From the NCBI RefSeq assembly GCF_963678635.1, contig NC_087071.1, forward strand, positions 31,856,141 through 31,920,140: 64,000 nt of DNA. The letters run 5' to 3'. The notes below the pieces were generated by a model. It saw only the letters and a list, made by a program, of their open reading frames with translations, ran no database searches and was not told the DNA's origin. A program made the translations under genes and the position numbers. Below, piece after piece: positions 12,000 to 23,946 of the stretch (position 1 is the stretch's first letter; every line of letters starts with the position of its first letter). This stretch comes from Symsagittifera roscoffensis (taxonomy: Eukaryota > Xenacoelomorpha > Acoela > Convolutidae).

Positions 12000-13764
12000 T
12001 TACAAATAAATGGGTTGTTAGGTTGATGAGGTATGATTGGTTAGTATTTAATATTTTATAGAGATAAAGTATCATAATAATAACCAATGACGAATACTAG
12101 TTTAGATCTGGTTCCTTCCATCCGGGGTTTAGAGAGTTTTAGTTTTTCAATGTTCTTATTGTAGTGGATGACGGATGGTGGTTTTTTTCTTTACAGGTTG
12201 CGAGCATATTCTTTTTTCAGGTTTGAAAGAAGAGATGTATCACGGCAGTTTCGGGAGATCGTGTTCGGGGTTCTGATCAATTGTGATGAGTGTTGATCTG
12301 GTTGATAGGAACCTTGCTATTCTCAATTTCGTCTGGGAACGGCTTGTAGTTCAACTTTGGATGCAGTGCCTGGTGACTTGGATCTGTACGTATACTTAAG
12401 CATCGAGATGGCCTTTTTTCTGTTGCAATAGATTTCTTTTGCTGCAATGCCAAGTCGTACTTCAAATCCATTGAGTGTAGTGATTGTAGGCAGCATGTCA
12501 GGTGGGTTTGCCATTCCGTAGTTGGAGTGTGATTGGGTTGTCAAGTTCCTTGCCGCTCGTCTTTGGGCTGTATATTATCTACATTTTGCATTGCATTGTA
12601 TTATTTACATATATAAATCTTTTTTAGTCTTGTTTTTAATTATGATCTTGTATTAGTTTTTATCGCAAAAGCGTTATTATTTAGTTCAGTTAATTTTAAG
12701 AGCAACTCACACTTGAGTATTTACCGTCAAAAATAGTGTCGTGGGTGTCACAAAGCGTGGATGTAGCACAGTGGGTGAGGCCGGCTACAGAGCATGCTCA
12801 GAACGTCCTCTTCTGGTGGGTTAGGCCAGAAGTGAGGGTATAATTTTATGCTTTCGTTTTGGAGGGTTCTATTTTAGTTCAACCTTTCATGCTATTTTCT
12901 AATACTAGTGTTTTGTTTTGTGTCTTAGTTATGTCTTTTTCTCAAAAATAAAATTGTTTGTTTTGGGTTAGTCTTACGACTTTTTGATGCTTTGTTCTTT
13001 CGTGTTCAGACTTATAAGTAGTCTTCAAAAGAATAATTTATCTAGTTCTAAGCTGGTGTTAATCCAGTTTGGGTACCGTGGGTTTTCTTTTCTTAGTCTT
13101 GCAGTTAGGTTGTGGTTTGTGGTATTCAGTAAGCTTGCGTTGGTTAGTTTGGATTATTATATAATTCCTTTCCAACCGGGTTAAAGGAAAGTTTGAAACG
13201 TGTTAAAGCTTGTTAGAGTTGTTATCAGTGAAAGTTGAAACTAAAATTCTTTATTTTAAACAATTTTTTGTGGGCGAGCAGTGCAAATTTAGATAAAATT
13301 TATGGGCGAGTGAATCTAACGAAGCGTCTCGGAAAAGGTTAGTACTGCTTTCTGCAATTTATGAGCAATATTTATTAATTTACTAATTTATAATTATAAA
13401 ATTTAACGTATGATTTGGGGGTTGAAATTATTAATTTATTTTCAATTGTATGAAAATTTACTGCATTGGGGAAAAGAATTTATATATCAATTTACTGCTT
13501 TGTATGGTATAATTTTATTGCTTCAATTATTGAAAAGGTTAATCGAATTAATGAATTGGTCAAAAGTTTTTGTTTTTTATTTTGTTTTTGTTTTGTAGAT
13601 GATTGATGATTGTGCCTTTGAAAAAAAAAGGAAAACATTGAATAAGAATGGTTAGTGTTGTTTGATTTTGTTAGTAAATAATTGAATTCATATTACATAA
13701 TCGTCGGTGAAAAAGCTATGGGGAAAAACATCGTGGATGATATCAGATGAGGTTAGTAGTTTAG
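12000..13764. other. T/G-biased noncoding flank of the minus-strand coding block
   Basis: The plus strand is rich in T and G and poor in C, the same asymmetry as the coding block to its right. It would be the 3' untranslated or terminal part of a minus-strand element. Small frames here (12277-12544 minus, 12984-13184 and 13410-13598 plus) are not supported. Confidence 0.35.
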
Positions 13765-14625
13765 CTAGCAAACGAATGATGTGTTTAGTGTTTGCAGATG
13801 TGGCCAAAGCAATTCGAGTGCTTTAATGATGTTGTGCTCTTCAGTGTTAGGTGATTGTTCATACAGTGTGTTTTGAATCAGGTCATACAGTTTGTGATTA
13901 TAGCGAGTGTTATATATGAATTCTAGTTTTAGGACTTCAACGGGCTGGAGGAATTCATGAGGGACAATTAGTGGGCGGGATTCGTCTACATTTAGGCGTT
14001 TGGTTAGGGGACAGAAGATATACATCTGGGTAATGGGATCGTAATTTCGGAGGATGCCTTGTAGGTTAGTGTCTTTAATACAATAGGTGAAGTTAAGAAA
14101 AAATGGTGATGTGTATTTAGAGTTAATGTATTGATATCTATGGTGAGGTTGTCGTACTGGTGTATTGAGAATGTAGTGGTGTTGAATGAATTTGTAGTAA
14201 GTGTATATGTGTTTTTGCTTAGTTCGTAACATGACTTCGTGTGAACAGTGCAAATCACGTTCTTTGGGTGTGAGGAAATGAAATGTTAGTGAAAAGTGGT
14301 TAAATTTGTTAAAGTATGAATCATAAGCATGAATATCACGCAGTGCTGCTGAGATGACGTTGTCGTATTTTTTATTTAAGATGTTGAGGGTGAAGGTGTA
14401 TGGGGTTCTGACGAAAAGTTTTTCAGTTAGTTGGGGGCTAGCAATTGGGTCGTTGTTTAGAAAGATGTCTTCATTTGGTCGATTGATGTTATGATCGTAA
14501 AAATCGATAGAATAATTATTAGCTTTAGGTGCAGTGAATTTGGTTAGTGATTGTCTGTATCCTATTTGCGTAAGCTGTTTTGGGGTTAGTGCTGTTGTTA
14601 GAAGATAAAGTTGGGTGCTGCACAC
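13765..14625 (-). CDS. Unrecognised 286-codon minus-strand frame
   Basis: The frame is open on the minus strand to a stop at 13765 and continues a few codons upstream of 14625 to a TAA at about 14643. It begins with GTG and has no early ATG, so it is probably an exon or a fragment of a longer frame. The protein is rich in Tyr, Asn, His, Phe and Thr, with no membrane helix or clear catalytic motif. An internal CSHEV and several Cys-His residues are not arranged as a known finger. It shares the A/C-rich coding-strand bias of the frames at 14.6-16.4 kb and is likely part of the same decayed unit. I do not recognise the family. Confidence 0.4.
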   Translation of the reverse strand: MCSTQLYLLTTALTPKQLTQIGYRQSLTKFTAPKANNYSIDFYDHNINRPNEDIFLNNDPIASPQLTEKLFVRTPYTFTLNILNKKYDNVISAALRDIHAYDSYFNKFNHFSLTFHFLTPKERDLHCSHEVMLRTKQKHIYTYYKFIQHHYILNTPVRQPHHRYQYINSKYTSPFFLNFTYCIKDTNLQGILRNYDPITQMYIFCPLTKRLNVDESRPLIVPHEFLQPVEVLKLEFIYNTRYNHKLYDLIQNTLYEQSPNTEEHNIIKALELLWPHLQTLNTSFVC

Positions 14626-14640
14626 TTCTTTATCAAAAAG

Positions 14641-15735
14641 GGTGCTTTATAGTGGCATTGATAATGGAATAGTGAAGTAATAATTAGATGTCCATGAAAG
14701 TTTAGGGTATAATACATGCTCGCTTACATAATTGGGTTTCTCACCGTTGGGGTCTGAATGGAAGTACGTATATTGGGGAAAAAAGGGTAGACATATTTGG
14801 AGAAATTCTTTGGTATTAGTGTGAAGTGGATGATTGACAAAAGTGGTGGATGTTCCTGGGTTAGATGGGAATGGAGTATTTGGGAATTTTGTTTTAAAGG
14901 TTCGGTAAGCACGGTTTGTAATAGAGGATGGGGATGATGAGGAAGTCGCGTTTTGAGAAGGTGTATAATTTGAAGAGGGGGTTGGGGTTGATGGGTTGGA
15001 TGATGTAATGGATCGTGAGAGTTGGTGAATAGTTAGTGTTTGAGGGTGTTGTAATTGTTGTTGTAGTGTTATGAAGTTATCAAGTTCGTGTGATATTTGT
15101 GTGTGGTCTTAGTCGTTGTTATCGGTAGGTTTGCTGGTTTGAGGGGAATATATGGTTATAACATATGAAATGGGAGAGGGAGTGGAAGGGGGATCAATTT
15201 TGACTTGGGAATGGATAGGGTGAAAGGAAGGTTGGGAAAATGTAGATGGACTGGGTTCAGAGTTGGCAAATTCGGCGGGTGTTTCGATATTGGAGTTGTT
15301 GACTTGGGAGAAAGTTTTATATACTGTTGTGTTGGAATTAGTATCTGATTCCATGCTGGATGAAGTGTTATGATGAGGTGATTGAGGTGGGGGAAAGCAA
15401 AAAGTGGGATGATGGGGAGGTTGTTCTGGAGGTTGGCTGGGTGGGAAAATGATCGATGGAGGGATTCAACTTGGCGGCTCATCGTGGGCTGAAAAAATGG
15501 TTGTTTTGAGAACGAAAATTAGTGGTATCTGGTTTTCTATAATTTGTTTGTATGTGTCTTCTATGTTGGGTTGTTGGGTTATTATGTGTTGAATTGGGCT
15601 TTGTGGATATTTAGATCTCGATGTTATGAGGTCTGTTAGGGCGATAGATCTGAAATTACGCGGTACCAATGATAGGGGATGGTTATGGTTTAGGTTTTAC
15701 AATTGTGGTGCTGTAGGCGTTGTATTCGTATCGTT
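14641..15735 (-). pseudogene. Broken Pro/Ser/Thr-rich coding remnants
   Basis: Several short minus-strand frames (14724-14912, 15109-15354, 15156-15482, 15466-15669) overlap in different phases and share a Pro-, Ser-, Thr- and His-rich composition. This looks like one low-complexity coding region interrupted by frameshifts and stops. It links the membrane-protein-like piece on its right to the 286-codon frame on its left. No domain is recognised. Confidence 0.35.
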
Positions 15736-15924
15736 TCATGATTCGTCATACGTGTTTGGTGTTGTGGATAACTTGGTATTGTATTCTTTTATTTGAGCGT
15801 CTATAAAAATTTTATTGATTGATGTTGAGAATATTCCAAAAAATTCTGCAAAAAGTATGCGTGCTACGCTTGCTTGTTTGTTTACTTGTGTGAGTATTGC
15901 GCATGTATTGTAGATTCCTTTCAA
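15736..15924 (-). pseudogene. Continuation of the membrane-protein-like frame after a frame change
   Basis: This minus-strand frame of about 62 codons starts with TTG, exactly where the frame 15921-16397 stops, in another phase. Its residues (a Val/Ile/Phe-rich stretch, then a polar tail) look like the end of a membrane-anchored region. The junction lies in a run of T and CT repeats (about 15924-15945 read on the minus strand), a place where either an indel or ribosomal slippage is plausible. Decay is the simpler reading. Confidence 0.35.
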
Positions 15925-16397
15925 GAGAGAGAAAAAAATCCAAAAAAATTAAACATTGCGTATAATATAGTCAATCTTTCTAAGATGTAGTACGGCCATC
16001 CTAGAAAGGCAAGAAGTTCGTTTTTTAGATTTACAAAACTAAAAATATTTATCGGTGATATATCTTGTGGTCTGTATTCTTCGCCTTTTAAGTAAATGTA
16101 ATCTTTTATATCTTTAAAGTATCCGCTATAGTCTTGTGCGTATATGTCTGAAAAACCTGCTGTTTCTGCAAGTTTGCGTAGGTTTTGATCTATGGATTGT
16201 CGTTGTATTGTGTCCATTTTTGTGAGTAATTCTTGAAATTGTTGTGTACGAATGTGATGTTGGATGTCGGATTTGGAGTATATGCCCATTGATTCTAATC
16301 CAATATTGATCGTGAGCCATATGGCTTGATATGAAATTTCCGACAGCGTGTTAAGTGTAGGAACACGCTGCTTTAAAGTCAGCGCCTTAAAGTCTAA
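15921..16397 (-). pseudogene. Membrane-protein-like C-terminal fragment, possibly envelope-like
   Basis: The frame is open from 16397 (after a TAA at 16398-16400) to TGA at 15921-15923, with an internal ATG at 16287-16289. About 158 codons: an amphipathic, Gln- and Asp-rich helical part (residues about 35-85, with QQFQELLTKMD and IDQNLRKLAE), a Tyr-rich segment, then a hydrophobic C-terminal stretch (LLAFLGWPYYILERLTILYA and FNFFGFF) of membrane-helix type. Helical stalk plus terminal membrane span is the form expected for the end of a fusion or envelope-like glycoprotein of an LTR retroelement, but no family signature is visible. No gag or pol lies beside it, so it would be an orphan fragment. 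Confidence 0.35.
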
Positions 16398-16400
16398 TTA

Positions 16401-17219
16401 TAACCAAGTATGATTTTTCACAAAATTGTTTTAAAAAGACCTAATATTAAAACTATTTTCACCCTAAAATCTATGTTGAAACAAACAGGTTCGCGCCTAT
16501 TCACAACTTAATAAGACCAAGTGGCCTGCCTTAACGGAACAACTTCAAAATGTTTGATTGCTTAAGCGCTGGAACAAAAAATTGTTAGCTGCAATTATCC
16601 TAAATAATTGGCAGTTTTCAAATCTCTTTTTTCAATCAAATGATTGTTAATGTTTATAAACTAGTTAATTATTACAACTTTCTTAGCCTCCACTTATTTT
16701 TGGCATCGATGATTGATCACTAAAAAAACTACAAGCCTAAATTTGCGAGAAACGAACTTCTTACCATTTTACGTCCTGATTGACCTATCTGGTTTCTCCT
16801 CAGAAAAGCTGAAAATTTCATTTGTAATTACAACATGGAACATAGTACCATTTTTCCATATACTTGATAAAAAAATTGAATTCACAATGAGAAATAAGCT
16901 CATTTTTAATTTTACCGAAACACACAGAAAAGTATTTTTTTTAAGTGGTCAAAAAATCATTGAAAAGCAATCCTTGTAATTTGAAATGCAATCCAATTCA
17001 TGCAGCGTTTTCGTTTCATTTTTTTTACCAGTATATTTAATAGTCGTACTTCAAACGAAGTTTTAGCCAGCAGTTTGTATAAAAAGACCCAGCATGAGCC
17101 AATTAGGGATGAACCTGCTGCTTTTCGTCGACCTTCCATCTGCGTTTCTTATATTTGATGATTTTCAATGTCATTAGCTATAATGTAAACTATCATAACA
17201 TTGTTTCTTTCCTTTTCGA
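16401..17219. other. AT-rich noncoding stretch
   Basis: Two small frames (16713-16979 plus, 16957-17139 minus) lack domains and are not supported. Confidence 0.4.
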
Positions 17220-17770
17220 ATCATTGCGCGACTGAAAAGTTGCGCGACTGAAAAAAAAACACCTCGACCGGCTTGACTAAAAAAACTCTGGACCGGCGCG
17301 ACCTAAGGAAATGACTTTTCAATTCGGACCGGCGCGATTGAGGAAAACGTCTTTTCTTAAGTGGGGCCGTCAGAAGTTTCTAAAGTCACCCCATTAAACT
17401 CTTTTCTTAAGTCGCGCCGCTAAAGTCTTTTCGCAAGTCGCACCGTCAGTGTTTTCTTATGGCGCGGCTAAAGTCTTTTTTAGTCACGCCGTCAGTATTT
17501 TCGTAAATCTGGACATCAGTTTTTTCTTAAGAAATAGACTGACGCCGCGACTTAAGAAAGACTGACAACGCGACTTGAAAGAATACTGACGGCGCGTCTT
17601 AACAAAAGTCTGACGGTGCGACTTAAGATAAGACTTAAGCGGCGCGACTTACAAAAAGACTGAAGCCGCTTTTTAGGAAAAGACGGACGGCGACAAGACT
17701 GCCGACGAAATATTGTCAAAAAAAGGTATGCGGCGAGACTTAACAAAGTCTTTTTCCTAATTTGCGGATC
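17220..17770. repeat. Palindromic minisatellite of GACGGCGCGACTTAAGAAAA units
   Basis: A unit of about 24 bp (ACTGACGGCGCGACTTAAGA plus A-rich spacer) repeats in one orientation at about 17535-17760 and as its reverse complement (CTTTTCTTAAGTCGCGCCGT) at about 17350-17520. The arms meet at the perfect palindrome TTTCTTAAGAAA (17523-17534). Looser units in the first orientation lie at 17225-17340. The block is much more GC-rich than its surroundings and can fold back over about 200 bp per arm. Confidence 0.8.
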
Positions 17771-17773
17771 TCT

Positions 17774-17991
17774 GGTTACCCGGGTTGACAGCCACAGAAA
17801 TGAGTTTTTACCAGTTTTCAACCATTTTTAGAAATTGTATCAAAATTGTATGACAAGCATTTTCCCACACACTTGATGTATGGAATTGTATGATAAGCAT
17901 TTTCGGTGTATGGAGGTCAACCCGGGTAATGAGTTAATTTAACGCTCATTCGCATCGACCTTGTTAGACTGATGCATCAACCCTGGTAACC
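17774..17991. mobile_element. Small element with 15-bp terminal inverted repeats
   Basis: GGTTACCCGGGTTGA at 17774-17788 faces TCAACCCTGGTAACC at 17977-17991 (14 of 15 complementary). A third related word, GGTCAACCCGGGTAA, lies near 17912. The interior repeats GAATTGTATGA(C/T)AAGCATTTTC and has no coding frame. It fits a MITE of about 218 bp; no target-site duplication is evident. Confidence 0.5.
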
Positions 17992-18289
17992 CAAATTTTT
18001 GGGTCAATCTATATAAAACAGAATATGAAAGGTCTGAAAAAATTTACCAGCATTAACTTTCTGTTTTCTATGATTCAAAAAGAGAGCCAAAAACTCTTCT
18101 GCGTTTGGTTTAAAGTCGCGCAATAATTACTGGATCATTAATCAAACAAAAAAACAATTAGAGCAAGTTTCTGTGAGAGTAGCACAGATTGTTATGACCA
18201 CAAGAATAAAAAACTACAATTCAGAGAAAAAATCAAAAAGTCTTACTTTCTTGTCTAACTTTGTCTTCAAATTTCAGAAGGATGACTTG

Positions 18290-18490
18290 CTGGGTCACAA
18301 AATAGTTGTTAGTTTTGTAAAATTAAATTGCAAATACCATTCATTCATCTAATTAGCTTCTGAGCCGAAACTTCTCAGACTAATTTTACTCTCAGACTAA
18401 TTTTTTTGTTTTAATTTTTTTTTTGGAAAAAGTAGATCAAGTACAATATTGAAAGTAATTTCGAATTTCCTTAAGCACGTATGTTAAAAA
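18290..18490. repeat. Dispersed repeat shared with 21120-21360
   Basis: CCGAAACTTCTCAGACTAATTT, the following T-rich tract with TTTTTTTTGGAAAA, and TTTCCTTAAGCACG occur in the same order at 18370-18480 and 21190-21362. Confidence 0.65.
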
Positions 18491-21119
18491 TTAAGTACAA
18501 GTATGATACAGGAATCCCTAGAATTTGATGGGCTCCTCATCAAACTCAAATCTATTAAAATTGAATTTGAAAATGAAAATTCCTCAGAAAAATGTTTATC
18601 CACACGTAGTAGATGGTAGTAGAACAAGCCTGACCCGGGGGGTAAGCAAAGTGCGGAAACGAGCAAGAGCAAAACGTTCTAGATTGTTTTAGAACGTTCC
18701 AAATGGTCATTAATTGTTCTAGGTTGTTTCAAAAAGTAATTTTTTGTTCTAGATTGGGCCAGAACTTGGGAAGGAAAACCAGACAAAGAAAAGTGGCGAC
18801 ACTCAACTTACTCTCAAAAAAGCTAAGTTGTTTATTGTTGATTGTTACTTGATTGTTACTTGTTTTGATGAGAACTTCATATCAAGATGATTGGAAAAAA
18901 GCGTGAAATTACATTCATACATAAGTACTTACTCACAATACTTGTGTTTTTCTGCTTTAAATTTCCTAATTAGCTTTCAGTAATTTTTAAAATTGCCTAA
19001 GTTTTAATGAAGTTATATAGATAACACACCCAATGCGCAAACTTTCACGAAAAAATTACGGAGATAAACAAGATAAACAGAAATACGTATTAACAAAAAA
19101 CTGGAGAGAAGATAAGCAGATAGTTTTCTCAACAAATTCCTCCAATTTATGTCGAATGATAGATCTAGAATCTGGGGCGCGGTATTTTCTCGGGTATTGT
19201 TAGAAGTCATGCTTCTATTGTGGGTTCAAATTTTGTGAATAAACAGAATAAAAAAAACCACGATCTTTCACAAATAAACAGCGTATCAAAAACAACAATT
19301 TGAGCTCAAAACTGATTTTTGATTTGATTTTTTCCAAAGAACCCCAGCACAGAAAAGTCAAGAGGAAAACTTGTCACAGTATTCAAACTGAAATTCGTGA
19401 TATACAAGGGGTACTCATGCCGTTTTTAAAAATTGGAACCGTAAACCCAACACTAAAATTACGCAAAGTCTCAGACTAAATTTATAATAAAAAATTGTTT
19501 ATTTTTGTACAAATCTAATTAAAATTAAATTAAAATGAATTTTTGCTTTACAAAAACTAAATCATTTTTTGTATTAGTTCTAAATAACCTTTAACTTATA
19601 AAATGTTATTTTTATTGAATAGCTTTCATGCAAAAATATACAAAAAAGTCCACATGAGTTTGAATTTTACTGAGTCGCATATTAGTACTAAGTGAGCAAC
19701 TGCCAGACGTGATTGAACATTTGGATACATCCAACTATGGTTTTGATAAGAATTACCATAAAACAATTGTTATTTTTTCGTGCAACCATTATCCAATATC
19801 CTGCTGATGTTGAAAATTGTTGTCTTGTAGAGTTGGGAATTGAAACTCGTTTCAGAAAAAGAACCAATATAATTGAAGTATAGTTGAGGTTCCAGTCTAT
19901 GGTTTTTTTTCAGGTGATCAATTGAGAATTTTGACAGTCGTTTTCCTATAACCAACCCTTCAATAGGTTCTGCTGTCTCTCGAGAAAATTCAATAGAGTC
20001 CTACTGTTTCACCAACACTTTGAAGAAAAAACTTTTTTGATTACACTGTTGAGTTGAAATAAGATCAAATATCGATTAAAAATGATTGGGGTAATATCAA
20101 GCGTTATAGGAGGATTATTTTGTTCAAAGTGGAGACTTGAATTGTTTTAAAGTAGGCTTGCTGGTTATGAGTTAAATCATAGTCTTCAATAGCAGTACCA
20201 TTTAGAACTAGGCGTTCTGATGTTAAATTATGTTTCAAAAATGGAGTGGTTTTGTTTTCCATTGACCGTTGATGATAGCATTAGGGCACATGGCAACTAC
20301 CATTCAACTCTTTTGTTCCGAATTGGTAACATCTTCCCGGAAGAACTGATTCTGAACCGCAGGTATAACAAATATTTTGCTTTTCACTTCGTTATAGTTG
20401 TACTAAGCAGGCCACTTCATTATTCCTTCTTGAATTGAATTATAAACAGGTTCAGACAGCGTACAAAGTCTCGCAAAAAGTCTGATTCCTGGTGAAAAAG
20501 GTCAACAGTTAGCTTTCCGTAAAAACACGGTTTTATTATTTTTTCCTATTGGAGACGTCTCTCATGGTTAATTTTGTCATTATCAAACGACAAACGATCT
20601 ATCTCATAGGAGTAACTTTGAAAAGCAAGTTAAATTTTCACCCAGCCATCGGTATAAGACAGCTCCCATCCAAGAAAGGATTTTTGAGCGTATAAATTGT
20701 TAAACTTTCAATTTGACATCGCATATGGAAATATTTGAGTCTAAAATAATATTACACAATGCAACTTTTGAAGGATCTATCTGTAATATTTCTCGTAGTT
20801 GCATCTTATGCCATTTTTTTACAGTCTTTTTTTAATTGTCGCTTCAATTTTCAACTCCAAACTCTGCAAATCTAAGTGAATACTGCTATCGGTATTCAAC
20901 AAAAAATCAACCACCGTAGCATCATCGGAAGTGATGGGAAGTGTCTCCTGTTTATATGAACTGTCAAATGTCACCAGAACTTCGGGTCTGTGAAAATTTC
21001 TAGACTTGAATGGTGTGCTGCCTTGGAAATTTCCATAATTAGAAGGGAAAAATTTCGCAAACATCAGGTTTTCCTTTTGTAGGCCCCTCTTTCTTTCATT
21101 TGGATGACAGACTGCTTCT
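18491..21119. other. AT-rich noncoding stretch
   Basis: Only short frames without domains are present (for example 18484-18672, 19013-19210, 19770-19955 and 20819-21064 minus, 20220-20438 plus). GAACGTTC/TTCTAGATTG words recur at 18680-18760. Nothing is supported as a gene. Confidence 0.4.
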
Positions 21120-21289
21120 AAAAATGATCTGTTGATAAATTTGTAAAATCAAATTGCGATTTCCAATCATTTATCTAAATAGCTTTAGAACCGAAACTTC
21201 TCAGACTAATTTTACACGGAATTTTTTAATTTAGATTTTTTTTTGGAAAAGTTTTAGAAAGTTAATACCATTGCGAGCCAAATTGTGAA
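21120..21289. repeat. Dispersed repeat, second copy (see 18290-18490)
   Basis: It matches the earlier copy up to about 21265. The earlier copy's continuation (TTTCCTTAAGCACG) reappears at 21347, so about 80 bp here look inserted relative to the copy at 18.4 kb. Confidence 0.55.
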
Positions 21290-21667
21290 TTGGCTAGGGT
21301 GATTTGTTGGTGTGTGGTTATATGTACGTCACGAGAATTCAGAGGCATTTCCTTAAGCACGTTCACATTGTGTCGGCACGGTCAAAGGAAATACACGATC
21401 AAAGAATTATCAAAGGAACATCCTCGTGGCGGAATCCGCGTGCACTACACAAATTATACAATTTGGGCCAGTTATGACGGTCGCAACATTTTTGTGGTTA
21501 TGAAAGTTTGTCAGAAAAAAAATCCACGCGATAACTCTTTTCCACTTGGTGGAGTTGTCGGAAAAAACGTTCCTCATATTTCGCAAAGTAGTACAGCTTC
21601 TGCTACTCTGCTGATTGAACCGGTTAGACTTCCAGAGATAAGAATAATTTTTAAAAAGTTAACTTGA
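21290..21667 (+). CDS. Short unrecognised frame, possible gene fragment
   Basis: 125 codons open, beginning with TTG and ending TGA at 21665-21667. The stretch from about residue 33 (RKYTIKELSKEH through IWASYDGRNIFVVMKVC to LGGVVGKNVPH) has a credible globular look, while the first 30 residues include the repeat word TTTCCTTAAGCACG. The real coding part, if any, may start at an acceptor such as the AATTCAG ending near 21341. No domain is recognised. It may be an exon remnant of a host gene caught in repeats. Confidence 0.3.
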   Translation: MARVICWCVVICTSREFRGISLSTFTLCRHGQRKYTIKELSKEHPRGGIRVHYTNYTIWASYDGRNIFVVMKVCQKKNPRDNSFPLGGVVGKNVPHISQSSTASATLLIEPVRLPEIRIIFKKLT

Positions 21668-22104
21668 GTTCACAATTTTGGAATTTCTGTGTTTTTGTTG
21701 TTTTCAAAATTATATAAAACTGTCTGACGATATAAAAAAAGATATAAGCAATCGATTTCATCTACAGAAACTGACTGAAAATCAGTTTCTTGCACTTTTT
21801 CATCATTAAATTTTGTCATATCAGTTGCAACAAATCTGCAAAATAGTTTGTCTACACATTTTGTTTTTTCAAGATTAGGACTTTTTTTTGGGAAGGAATT
21901 CTTTTTTCTACAGTTTCAGGGATTTTAGAACTCGTTAAGATAGTGAATAGGTTTCTAAATGTATTAAGATAGGGAATACGTTTCCTAATTTGTTAAGATG
22001 GTAAGGATTCAGTGTGATGGTTATTTTCAGAAAAATCTTTCGGCCCCCGATCTTACCTTGTATTTAAAACAGTACTAAATCTATCTGAAACTATGATGAA
22101 ACCA

Positions 22105-22215
22105 ACTGAAACTTCAAAAAAAATTAAGGTTTTGAAAAAAAATTTGCAAAAACTTCAAGTTTTTGGAAAAAAATGCAAAAGTTTCAAATTTTTGGAAAGA
22201 AATGCTGAAATCTCA
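22105..22215. other. Phased A/T-run block
   Basis: Runs of 4-8 A or T recur roughly every 10-12 bp (starting near 22116, 22135, 22148, 22160, 22167, 22189), with equivalents at 26375-26475 and 31180-31290 in the other tandem copies. The form resembles the periodic An/Tn clusters known from Caenorhabditis, which are linked to germline-permissive expression. That match is by eye only. Confidence 0.4.
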
Positions 22216-23946
22216 AGGTTTTGGCTAGTTTTTCGTTGCTTCTGATCTGATTATCAGCGTTATATTACGTGCAAACTTTAAAGTCAAGTTATGTTTTAAC
22301 TGAAATCATGTTGAGACAATGATAGAAAACTTTCCACAATTTTCTCTCAAAATATTGAAACACGATAAAATTTACCCTAATTTTAGCTAAAAGAGCGGGT
22401 TAAATATTGCTCTGAACATTAAAAGATAAGCTCATGTTAGCTGAATCAGTAATGAAACTTCCATTTTCTCGGTAAAGTAGTAAAATTTTTTGTAATTTTT
22501 GAGAAAGAAAAGTAAAAATTAACAAAATCTATCCAAAATTTTCCATTTTCAACCTTTTTTTGTGTAATAAAATGGTTTTTTGTCCAGTTCAGGGAGAATT
22601 GATCTAAGAATCTCAATTCAAATGAACAATTAAAGCATTATTTATTGAACCAGAACAAATTTTTTACTGTGTGTATAAGTGAACTTTTTTATGTAATAAA
22701 TCACAAAATTAAGAGATCTCACATCTGGTTCTGCTTAGGTATCAGCTTGTTTAGAAATTTTCATCAAGCTCCATATTATTTTCTCTAAAAACATTTCTAC
22801 ATGAATTGTTTTTTGTTTTTATCAAAAAGAATGAAATATAGATCTTGAAAGCAAATTTTTGATTTTTGTTTCATGTATCATCTTGCAAAAGATGTCGCAG
22901 TTGCACTTATTTCACAAAAAAAAATCCTCGAAACATCTGAGTTTTCATATAAATTTATCTAATAAATCAAATGATCAAAAATTTTCCAAACATTACACTT
23001 TTAGATTGTAGTTTTTCTCAAGATATAATTTATAAGCTAAATTTTTATTAAAATTATCTGAAAACTCTTAATGAATTAAATTTAGTTTCTATCTCAAATT
23101 AGTATTTTCTCAGCTTCTGTTTCATCTACTATCTTCTAACTAAATCCAATTTTTACAAATTTTTACTTGAAAACTGAATTTTAGATAGAAAATTGTATCA
23201 TTACAACAAAAATTGAATACTCTGAAGCAGAATTAAAACCATAAATCTTTTGCTAAGAACTTCAAATGATTGTCTCAATCTGATAACTGTATGTTGCTGT
23301 TTCAACCATGAGTTTCCATAATGAAGAAAATTTTTGGTTTGGAATGTTGTTTTTTCTTAAACTGAAGTTTTCACAAGTTGGCAAAAACATATATTTTTTT
23401 ATCTTATCTAGGTCAGTTATCAATTTCTTTTCTGAAATTGTCAAAAAAACAGTAGAAAATCAAAATTCTAGAAAAAATCAACCCCGTTTATCTGCTGAAA
23501 ATTGCATTACTCTATGAACACTTTTACAAGCACTAAACAAGGAAAACCTTGAAGTAGTAGCTAGGTAACTACTTCTTTCGAAGTTTTATAATTATTCAGT
23601 TTCTTAAATTATTTCAAAAATTACTTAAGCACTCAATAATGTGGGTTAATCACTTCTACTACAAATTTATCGCAACAAAATCTCCTCAAACTTGCAATCA
23701 ATGGAGTTTTTTATGTAGGTTAAAGATTTTTGGATCGTTTTCCATTGAAAGTTTCGAAACAATTTGTACTTGATTGTTGCTGGTTTTATCATCAATCAGA
23801 ACATTTGAATAAAAAAATAAATCACAGATCAAGAATTGTGACGAAACAAACTGTATAATTTCATCTAGAGTTTTTCAAGTTTATTGTATAGACTTTACAG
23901 ATTCTATAAAATTTTTAATTCAAAGTACTTTTTCCTATGTTTTAAT

